Assembly: GCA_964007475.1 (NCBI GenBank)
Contig: OZ023274.1
Coordinates: forward strand, 38,681,860 to 38,745,859
DNA length: 64,000 nt
Source of the DNA: Hybos culiciformis
Lineage: Eukaryota > Arthropoda > Insecta > Diptera > Hybotidae
Direction: 5' to 3'
A model generated the notes under the pieces. It did no database searches. It was not told the DNA's origin and was given only the letters and a program-made list of their open reading frames with translations. Shown piece after piece: positions 48,960-60,900 of the stretch. The position numbers and the translations under genes are program-made. Position 1 is the first letter of the stretch. The number at the start of each line of letters is the position of its first letter.

Positions 48960-51900
48960 GCTTACCGGTTACTAACTCGTTAGTGATTAATTTCCTGCAC
49001 ACGAGCTACTCAAAAGTAATTTTTTATCTGTAATTTTCTAACATGTACTTCTTTTAAAATTTTGCTACTTGCTTTTTAATGCTTCTTAAAGTAGTTTGGA
49101 GGACTAAAGTTAGAAAAAACTATACAATTTTCCACATTTTCAGGTATATATTTAATTACTAAATAAAATAATCACTTTCGTAGATAAAAAAAACTGATAA
49201 TTAAAATAACTCTAGTAAACTAGTTTAGTTTCGTCAAACTGGTTACTAAAACTATACTATTTTGTCTGCAGTGTGAAACTCATAGTTTGTGATTTGCGTC
49301 AGTAATTAGTTTTTTTTTTTGAGTAGCTCTATGTGGACAGGGCATAAAATATTTTACCAAAAACATTTTGTCTGAGCCCGTTTATTCCTGAATATTTTCC
49401 GTATTGTCAGAATACTACTTTTGAACATTTATGAAATGTTTCAGATATGTTTTAATCTATTTATCATTATGCCCTTTAATTATATTTAAATTTTAAATTT
49501 TTTTTCTTATTTACCAAATTATTATAATTTTTTTTTATTTAAAAAATCCAGGCCCTGATTAATAGTTCTCCAAATAATAATTAGTTAAATGATGCGAAAT
49601 GATTGATTATTATCTCTTGCACAGAAAAAAATTTGCTCGTACTCATTACGTCAAAAAAGTTCGTTAATGACATTCTCGTTAAGATAACGAAAAATAATGA
49701 ATAAATACGTTTTTCTAACGTAAATTTCGTTTATTTTCTATTACGAACCTTTTTTTTCATTTTTAGTACTCGTTAAAATAGTTCGTTATCGTTAAATACG
49801 GGAAACAAAAATTTCAATCCATACAGAACTTATATTTTCCATTTTACACATTGCCGTAAATTTAGTTCATAGCTCAGTGGCAGAGTTGATGGATTGCAAT
49901 GTTTAGGACAGTGGTTCGAAGCCACAAGCGGGCATAAAAAAAATTATTAAAAAAAAATTAAATAAAAAAATTTAAAAAATAAATAATAAAAATAGAAACA
50001 TAAATAAAAAAAATTAATAAATAAAAAAAATAAACAAAAAAAATAAACAAAAAAAATAAAAAAAAAATTAAAAAAAAAAAAATAAATAAATAAATAAATA
50101 AAAAAAAAAATAAAAAAAAAATTAAAATAAAAAATTAAAAATTAGATCAGACCCCCAAGCTTTTATTTTTGTTTAGAATATATCGCTATAACGAGAGAGC
50201 TTTAAAGCTTTTAAATTTTTTTTTATATAAAGCTTTTAAAAATAAACAAAATATTTCCTTTATTATAATTGCATTTTAATGTTTACTAGTATTTGTTCTC
50301 TATGAAAAAAAAAAAATTGGGTTATAAATGTAAATAAAAAAATTATATTTGAAAGCATTAATAAATTCATTTTATTTCATGTTTATTTACATATCGTCGT
50401 TCTCGTGCAAAAAGCACGAAACTGTAAGTTTGGCCGTTTTGACCTAATATTGTACAAAAATCATAAAAAACTAAAATTTGAATATGTTCAAAGTCGAAAG
50501 CTCTCATAAATTATCCGCAATGACTATTTCTATTTTCCCGAAAGTACCAAAACGTACTACAAAAAAAGAAAAAAAAAAATTTCAAAACCAATTTTCTCAA
50601 AATTATGTTTTTGCAGTTTCGTGATTTTTGCATGAGACCGACGATGTTCACATTATTTTATATCATTGGAATAATGATTTTTTTGTTTTTTTATTTTGGT
50701 TTGAAAGAATACTTTAGCTTTGTAATAATATCCCTTTTATAAATTTTGAGCCTTTTATTATTAAAAGTGTTTATAACAAACTCCAAAAATTTAAATTTAT
50801 GTTCATAACATTCGTCTGTTTCGGTGAACTAGAAATCATATTTTTTTGATAATTTTGTTGCGCAATGTAATTGTATACTGTTTGTCAAATTTTTTTTTTT
50901 ATAAACATTTTGAGCAAAATATTTATCAAAAAATTTTATATGAAATCTGTTAATTTCAAACAGATCATCTTTTAGTGCTTTCAAATAAAATATTTCCAAA
51001 TCAGTCTAATAATTCTTGCGATATAAAAATTGTTCTGATTTCAATACAAGGACATCATTAGTTTTTTTTAAAGTTTTTTTATGATTGGGGTCGATAGAAG
51101 ATAGCCGACTACTTTTTATGGAGCTCTAACTTCATGAATTAGTAAAATATTTACGTGAAGGTTGGCCATTAAAAAAAGTGCGACTACCTACTCATTAATA
51201 TATAAAATAAATTAATAAATACTTTACTTTATATTATTCAAATTATTTATACTTATTTTAATTCCGTATCCAAATTGATAAATTTTCAATAATAATAAAA
51301 TATTCCGGTATAATTTTCTTAATGTCCTTATAAAAATTTCAAAATTTAAATAATTAAAACAAAGTTCATGCAAAATATTTTACCATTAATTTACCATTAT
51401 TTTACCATTAAATGCAAAACACTTTTATTTTAAAGAACGAACTAATTAAACGTAAATTCACGAAAAAAAATAAAACAATGTCTCCCACTATCGTTTAAGA
51501 ATATTTTATCCAAAGGATATAGGTAAAATATTATGACATATTATCTCTTTTTTAATGTAAAAATTAAATTGTAATAGATATATTTATTGATTTGAAATAA
51601 CTTATGATAAGAATTTTATAAATTTCAATGAAGACGAAGATGCATGCTAGTTTTTGAAAAAAAAAAATCATAGATGCAATAAATTGATATTAGCACATCA
51701 AAACAATACATATTTAGACACATATTTTTTCATTTATTCATTATAGTTTTATAGATTTTTCGCACAACTACATTCGAATTTTTATAAGTTGTGTAATTTT
51801 AAAACTAAACATCCTCAAAATTAAAAAATTAATGAGTATTAGAGAGAATAGAAAAGCTTTTTTGTATACATATGTTTTGGGGGTCTGAAAAAATAGGAAA

Positions 51901-54900
51901 AAAAATAAAAACGATATTTTAAAAAGTTGTTTGACATAGTTACTCTATATTATACTTCCTTTATTGTATAACGAACTTTTTTAACGAACTACGAGCTTTT
52001 TTCAACGAAATGTTCGTTGTAGCCAAAATAACGAATTTTTCGTTGATTTTAACGAATTATTTAGTTATTAGTACGAGCAAATTTTTTTCTGTGTGCTACG
52101 TTACCATCCAATTCAAGAACTGCAACTTCAATTTTTAATTTACAAGTCGATTTAATTTCACCTTTTAGTGGATTTGAAACAAAATATATATATTTTCGAG
52201 AAATATTTATTTTTTTTTTTCGGATGATTGATAATATTATAATAATTCGTTATTTATACAAATAAATTTTTATTGCTAGGAAAACAAAATACTATTATAA
52301 AATGAAATATGACATAATTAGAAGAAATACTATTAATATGAATAATCAATCTCTATATATATTTATAAATATATGTTATATATATACTAAAAATATTATT
52401 GAAAAAAATTATTAAATTTTAGTCATTAAAACATAATTTTAAAATTATTTAATCTTATAATAAAAATTTTAAAATATTTTCTCCTGTTAAATTTAATATA
52501 AAATTCAATAGATTTTTTAGGCTCAAGACTAATTTATAATAATTACACAAATTATATAATTAAAAATAATTAAATATAAATCTAATTAATTATTTTTTCT
52601 TATGTAATTTTTATTATCATTATTTTTCAAATTCGTTTTAAGTCTAAAAGAGAGATATAATTTGTATATTTATTCAACATTAATTACAAAGCTGTAAATT
52701 TGATTATTCAATCATTTATAAAATTGTTATGATTGTACATAAAAATTTCTTGAAATATTTTTATTTGTCTAAAATCGGAAAATTAGGGTATTTATTACAA
52801 TTTTACAATGCTACCTTTTCTTTTAATTGTGCTATCTGAAGAATTTTATTTAAAATTGAATCTATTTTTAATAAAATTAACTTTATTATAAACTTATAAA
52901 ACTTATTAAAAATAGAAATATCGAATCTGAGGATATTTTAACTAAAAATAGAGATTAAAAATCATTCTTATTTTCTAACATTTTTTATATTAATTTGATC
53001 TTAATAATTAATTACAAATTAATATTTTTTATGGGAAAATTTTTCTACAATTTTATGAAGAAAATCAGTTTGCATCGCGGATCGTTTTATTAATGCTTGC
53101 CACTTTAATCTTTAAGAGAGAAAGCAACATAAATCAAACCTCCGTCAATGAAATTTAGAAAAAAAAATTCGTATCTTATCTTTTTAATAATACATTTTTT
53201 CAGTTACTTAAAGAATAAAGCTTATTATTTTCATTAATGTACTATTAATAACATTACAAACTTCCAAAAAACATTTTAATGTACTTAGAAAAAATCGATA
53301 TATTCTGTTATTGAAAAAATAATTTGTTAAATCAAGTACAAAATCAATTATTTCAGCAATAAATCTTGTAATGGGCGCGCATTTGCAATCAATGTGTACA
53401 ATTATATCATTGTTTTTAATTGAATTTTTAGCTTGTTTAGCTAATTTTATTTGATTTTCAGTTCCTATTCCTTTATAAATATTTTTCGAAGTATTATCGT
53501 TAGCATTATTTGTATTTTTATTTACATAAACCACAGTTTCATTAACTTTTTTTTTATTTTTAGCCTTTTTTTTGTTCTTAATCTTTTTTTCTTCGTTTTC
53601 ACTTATGTTCGGATCGATTTCGATTATTATTTTATCAGAATTTTTAGATTTCTTTACGATACCTAATTTTTCAAAGCTCGATGATGAATTGATTGTTTCA
53701 TATGAATTGTCAAAGCTTGATTCAGAACAAGACTTACCCTTGATATCGCTGCTCTGTGAAGTTGATAAAGCAGTACCAGGTGGTCCACGTAAAACATGTT
53801 CCAAACAACGCAAATTATCACGACAAGTTGCAATTATTTCAGACTAAAATAAGAAAAAAAATTGTTGTTAAATTTTGTAGACAAGAAATTTATATTTTGG
53901 AAATGTCATCTAATTCCTAATAAGTTTATACGCTTTTCTAAATTAGGATTCTAGTACAATAATTCTTTCATTACTGTGTGTGACATTTTATAATTTATTT
54001 TAGAATTTTTATAACTTTTTTAAACTTACATAATCTTCTGGCCTCAATAAGTGACTTCTTATTTTCAATGATTTTGTGTCTTCTAAACGATTTCTTGATT
54101 GTTCCAGTAAATTATTCATTTCTTTTTCTTCATCCGAATCATCATTGCTTGACGATGATATCGGTATTGCTTTAAGTCCTTTTTCCAAATTTCGCGATTG
54201 ACGACGACGTGAAGCTGCTGCACGTCTCGATGATGAATCAGATTCTGATGTAGATTTTTTCAAACTCGGTTGGTGCACAGAGTTTGCCAATGGTGAAAAA
54301 TCTAAACGACGGCTTGTCGAATCAGTTGCAATATTGCGATTTGATTGAGAACGGAGAAACTCTGTATTTTTTGGTGTTGCTTGATTCAATGTATTATTTG
54401 TGGTTGTACTTGGGCTAGTCGATGGACTGTTTAATATTTGCGTTTGAAGATTGTCTAAAAGTAAGCCATAAAAATATTAATAAGAAAAAAAAGTTACTTT
54501 TTTTAATTTACCTTGTGCAGCTTTTCGTTTCATTTCTAAAGAACGTCGGCGTCTTTCGTATTCAATTTCTAAAGTTCGCCTTCGTCTTGCATGATCAACA
54601 GTACTTGCAATAGTTTCCTGAGTTAATTTAGACTCGGATTGCTTTAGGGAATCCATTCTGGGAGGTGACAATGAATCAATGTTATTGGCAGCTGATAATG
54701 ATGAACAACAGTCAGATTGAGAGTCCAAAAATTGTCTAAAAGAAATAGTTTAACGTGAAATATAAATTTTTAAAATTAAATAAAAATAAATAACCTGTAT
54801 TATATAAAAGAGTATTAAATATTTCAATTTAAAACCAGAATACAATTGATTCTTTCCCGAACTTACAAATAAATGAAACCTAACGTATGATAACCTTAGG

Positions 54901-57900
54901 AATTTCTAAAAGCGAAAAATATTCATGTGATAATACATTGAAAATAAATTAAATCTTTGGTAATTATCCTTTTTATTATTCGCATCTATCTTTGCTCCCT
55001 TTTCAATTAAACGCTTTTACCTGACTTTAATAATCACTAATTTTTTTTTTAAATACATGTGTATTTAATTAACTAGTATTCGTAGTAAATCCTAAAAGTT
55101 TTATTATCCTCATTAGTCATTATAAGCAAAAAAACCCAAGATGTAATATAAAGTGTATATATTTAATATTTTTCGAAGAAAATTGATTGCAATAAATCGT
55201 TATATAAGTAGTTGACAAAAAATTCAGTTTTCTTATATTTATTGGATATTTGGGGTTAGTCTCAATCTCAAACCTAGATACATATGTTATTAATTTTTTT
55301 ATTCTCAAATCAAAATAGTAAAAGTACGTAACAACTATTTTAGCGACAAAACTGTTTTTTTTTAAAAAGACTAATAGCTCTAATTTTCATTACCTATAGT
55401 CATCACCAAATTCAAGTAACCGTCGTGCTGCATCTGAATCGAATCCTTCTGAATAATTTTCTGAATTATATTTTTCTTGATAATCATCCCAGGCTTGTTC
55501 AGAGAAACTACTGTTATGCTCGTCAGTTCCAGTTTGACATTCTAAAATGAAATATAATATAATAATAAATTATATAAAAATGATAATAATAATAATAAGG
55601 GAAGAAATATAGATTACCTCTTCTACCTGGTTTTGGAGTGGCAGCTTAGAATTAAATTAATTTAAAATATATTTTTTTTACAATTATAATATGTTAAAAA
55701 ATATTGTGTGTGTGTACTTACCACCGTCATCATTTATTTGATAGTTTGCTAAGGCTGCTAAAGATCCTAATTTTACGTCGTGATGAACACTGGTTAATGA
55801 TCCAACTTTGAAATTAGGTTTCATCAAATTTTGAACATCATCTTCACTTTCCTGATCTGAAATTTTCTTTTTTGAAATTAATGAAAGTGCTGCAGACAAA
55901 TCTTGAAGAACATATAATCGTTCTGTTGATATTTTTTCGGGATTTAAAAGACTTTGAGCCAATTTGTCATAATTAGCTGAAACTTCAGAACCGGAATCTG
56001 TTCGCTTCCCATTGGTGCTATTAAATTTTCTTCTACGAGTTTTTCTACGTTTCAGAGAATTTCGATTTTCATATTGTTTTACAGGTGTATTTGATTTACT
56101 GGTACCATTTCCGCTACGACACGGTGAAGATAATATATTTATTGCTGATTCACTTATTGAATGACTGGCTAGGCCATTTTGTACTTGATGTTCCTTTAAA
56201 ATAGGACTATTTGAATTTGTACTAGTGGTCAATTGTGACAAACATGAGACGGACCATGGACGTTCTGAATTACGACGTTGTTGATTGGTTGCACGACGGA
56301 TTACTTTAGTTGTACTATTTATACTAGGATTACTACCAATATAAATTGGAATAGGCTCAACCGAACCACAAATAACTCCACTTCCAATTATCTCTGTCGA
56401 TGTTCCATGAGATGTGCTACCGGTTTGCATATAAGTTGCAACAGAATCTGTAAACTCTTCTGAAGAATCAGATGAATCACGTTCTGGTGCTGATGACTCA
56501 GTATTTTCAGCCGAAGCTTCACAATCAGTTGTAGGAAGTGATAAATGAGATATTTCTTTTTTTGGGGATATTGGTTGATGTTCAAGCCATTCCTGAAAAA
56601 TCAAAATTTCTAGTTTTATTTGTCTAAAAATAAAAATAAAATTAGTGGACTATTAAATTTGACCAACTAGAATGTTGTAACCAGAATCAGATGATACAAT
56701 CTAAGAAAATAAATAATTTTAACAGCTTTGAAAAATTTTTTATTTTCTGCTTGGTTTAATTTGAACTGCATTCGTCTGATACTTCGTCAACTGCACCTTA
56801 ACTCTAAATTTTATTTACTTAGTTTGAGCAACAAACTTTAAATTTTTCGTTTAGCTTTTACATATTACAATTATTAGCCCAAACAACTTAACTCACCTGA
56901 ACTCGTTGAATGTTTATTCCGGCCATTATAATTTCACGTTTTTTAACCGTTGATGTATGTTTCATTGGGGAATGTTTTTTAATTTTAGACAAATTATGTT
57001 TTATTGGTGTTTTCAAATAATTTTCATCACGTACTAAATTTTCTGCATCTAAAACTAATTTCTTAATTGAGTCATGATGATAAGTTTCTTCCTGTAAATA
57101 TAAAAAATAAATAAATGATTAATTACTTAAAATAAAAAATGAAATAAAATTTTAACATTTTTAGATTAAAGACTGTACTTAAACAGTAAAAATAAAACGA
57201 AATTTATGTATAGCGAAAATAAAAAGATAATGACGTGTTTAATAGACATCTGATAAAAACTGCAATAAAAAATATATTTTTAATGTATTTTTATCATATC
57301 AATTTAGCTTATCAGCCTGATAAAAATTTTATTAATATTTTATTCTTTGTTATTTTTAATTAGAGAGACCGCAATATCGTATTATTTCAATGAGTTCGAA
57401 GTTAATCTTTAACAAAAATAACCAGAATTATACATATATATTATTATTACCAAATAAGATATGTACGTAAACAGTGCAAGTGATTAATTTAGATTCTTTG
57501 ATATAATTTCAGTTATTTAAAACTTAGTATATAATAATATAATATGTATAATAAACTGTATAATACTGAATAATGCCGAAAGCTGAAGATAATACAAAAA
57601 TTATTTTTGTAACACTAATCTTAGAAAGACACAACTAAAATTCACAGGAAACCAAATTTACAAAATAGTAAGAACTTGATTATATTATGTTCCAAAATTT
57701 CAGAATTGTATATTGGAATGTTTATAATAATTATACTGAATTATAATGAATGGTGACTATTGATCAATAATTTTACATACAAACAATACATTATATAACA
57801 ACATAATTATAATTATCCGGGTAAAAGTTTAGTATCTTTTATTTGTAATACTTACTCTAATCTATGTACCATACCTATTATTTATAGCACATAAGTTATG

Positions 57901-60900
57901 TAATAAACTTATAAATCAAAATTTTTGTTAAATGAAACATTAATGCTTTTTGCAATTTAAATATAATATTTTAGTATTCATTATGATTTCATAAATTTTA
58001 ATAAACATTGATTTTCATAATAATTTAGAATTCGTTTTCATTGATAAATTATTAGTTTATTTTACTACACCTACATTCTTTATCGACAATGATTATATTT
58101 CGCAAATTTAACTAAAAAAAAAAATGGGTGTAAAATAGACAAAATAATTTTTTTTGTTGATTTATTAATGGGTAGCCTGAATTTGAAATTTGTTGCATGA
58201 TTTGAGGCATTTTTTTTTATATTGACCCTACGTAGAGAAAGAAACTATGTACATAATACTTAAATGTTCTATTGAAAAATATATATTTTTAGAGTATGGT
58301 GCTTGATTTTTTTGATATTTGAGTTTCAAAATTGGTTCAAAAACTAAAGAAACCAAGTTGAATTACATATGTTATTTAACAAAAGTGAAATATTAAATAA
58401 AAATACTAATTAAAAAAAAAAAATTTATTTTATTTTCTTGTTTTGTTTATACTTTTAAATTTCTAACTTACAAGTTTTGAATTTGTTATCGATTAAAAAA
58501 CTTTTACAAAACAATACAATACTTTACGAGACAAGAAATTGCTACAACCATTTGGTTTAATTCAAATCGCAGCCTGATACATGTCTCTTTGAACGCTGTA
58601 AATAATATCACTTCTTTTTAATCAAAAAAAAAAAACCTTTATTAATTAAAAATTTAAAATACAGGTACTTACTTAGGTTTAGTAGAAAATACTCAACACA
58701 TGCACAAAATTTTTATTTCGACAGATGGATAATATTATTATGTATCATATAAAATTATTCACGGGTAGTATTTATGTAACTACTTAATTGCTTTAAAAAA
58801 AAATCGGTATGGTTACAATCTTTCGTAAAGATATTCATTTAAGAAATTAAACCATCAAGAATTATAAAACCCTTTGCAAATTGGTTATAAATATTTATGC
58901 TAATCAATTACAATATTGGATATTTTCTCAATTAAATATACTTATGTAAAATTTAATTTATAATAAAAATAATTATTTCCCATTCAATTACATTTTTAAT
59001 TACCCAACGGATTTAACTTTCAATTTGATATTAAATAATAAAGACACGAATTTTTTGTATTTTAATTTTTTTTTGCGCCAAATGAAAGTGAAATTATTAC
59101 AAATGATAAAATTTACACTTTTCAAATTAATGATTATAAATAAACTAAAAGTTTTTTAACTTATTTTCTTCTTTTTTTTTATTATAAGTTAGTTGGAAAA
59201 TGAAAATAAAAATATAAAAAACATTATTTTTTTTTTTTATTGCAACTGTGTAAAATTAATTAATTAAAGGTGGGGTGTGTGCTTAAAATCGGAAGATATC
59301 AAATACAAAAAAATAAAAAATTGGAATAAAATAATTTGGAATTATTTTTTCGTTATTGCAAATATTCTTGAAAATTATTGTCAACAAAATTCTACTTAAT
59401 TATTAAAACAGGATAATGTTAAAATTAAGTTTGATCCTACGGAGAATGATTTTCAATAACTAATTAAAAAATTTTAAAAAGGTTATTTCTCCTTAAATGT
59501 CATAAATTTTGTAAAATTTTTATTTTGCACCTATTTAGTAAATAAAATGCAAAACTGAAAAATTATTGCAAAAAATCTATGTAATAAAAACACTTTGGAG
59601 GGAATTAAAAACTAGGTATACAAAAAAAAATATGAAAGATAAAATAAAATGTGGTTTTGTGTGTGAAAATTATTTCGCGATTAGAAAAATTATGCTGCAG
59701 AAAAAAGAAAAAGAAAATAAACAACGAAAAAAATTGCTTCTGAAATTAAAATTTATTAGTGAATTGAACAATTTTAATGTTCAAAGCCTGGAATTTTCAT
59801 GTTTTTCGTTTTGTAATAATATATTTTTTATTTTATTATTATTATTATTATTACATTTAAAAAAAAATTACTTTACTTTGTTTCCTCTTCATGCATATTT
59901 ATGAGATCTAAAAATATTTGTTTTTTTTTTTTTGTTTTGTTTTTCTTTATTTACGAAAATTTAGTTTTAGTTTTTTTTAATTTTAGGAACAAGAGATACA
60001 ATATTTTTCGAATTACATAATTCAATTGTAATGTCCATATGTAACTATAGTCCGACGATATAAGAAATATTGAACATTTGTAATAGAAAAATTACAATAA
60101 TAATGTAAAATAATCTGACATTTGGACTTATAGGCATAACTTAAATTCTATAATGTAGTATAGTAGTATATAGTGAATTGACATAAATTTTATATATAAA
60201 CATTTATTTATATTAAAAGTTATTTGTTAAAAAAAGAAAAAAGAAATATATTTATGATTTTTTCTCTTGCGTAGATAAGTGACAGGAAATGATAAAAATA
60301 AAAAAAAAATCGATCAATTTAATATGGAGAGAATAAAAGTATTATATCATGATAATATAACTAGATTCTTAACTATTAAAAAGAATGATTATTGACTCCA
60401 CAACTGTATTGAATCAAATGAATCTACTCTCTTTATTCAAGCTTTCAAAATTTCTTTATTTTTATTAGAATTTTTTAAAAAAATAATAGAAATTAAAACA
60501 ACTTTTGTTTTATAGTTTATATTGAAAATGAAAAAATGTTTTCATATTACTCATTTGATTTAAAGTTTACAAAGTGCTTGCATGAAAAAAAATAGTAAAA
60601 TTTTTGATCCTAATAAATATAAAATTATAAAGTCGTTCCAAGTTAAAATATAATTTATACTTAATTTTATTAAAATATAATTTTCTTTTAATTGAACTGA
60701 AAGGTCTTTAACCATTAAACATACTACTATGTATGTGTTTTTTCTTTAAGTGAAAATTAACTTGATTAAAAAATAAAATTGGATTAATAAAATGTTTATT
60801 AAAAAAAAAAAAATAGCAATTTTGAATTATAATATTTATTTTTTGCCATTTAAAATGGTACATATTCCCATAAATATATTTTAAAGTAATTTAAAGTATA

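Larger units (their letters stand above)
49620..52093. mobile_element. 2.47-kb TIR element carrying a SINE-like insert
   Basis: Perfect 24-bp terminal inverted repeats, CACAGAAAAAAATTTGCTCG plus TACT, lie at 49620-49643 and 52070-52093. Both subterminal regions are rich in AACGAA/TTCGTT words. No transposase frame is present, so it is non-autonomous. Inside lie a tRNA-like module with a long A-rich tail (49866-50145) and a 0.26-kb inverted repeat (50391-50652). No flanking duplication is clear, and the superfamily is not assigned. Its CACAG start resembles the MITE at 5263-5782. Confidence 0.65.

Noticed and set aside
53451..53847. Plus-strand frames of 71 and 91 codons
   Set aside because: They are antisense shadows of the klar hub and read-through exon, which has matching splice phases on the minus strand.
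59566..59904. 112-codon plus-strand open frame
   Set aside because: Low-complexity Lys/Leu/Phe content including a poly-Leu run from a TTA microsatellite, antisense to a klar intron.
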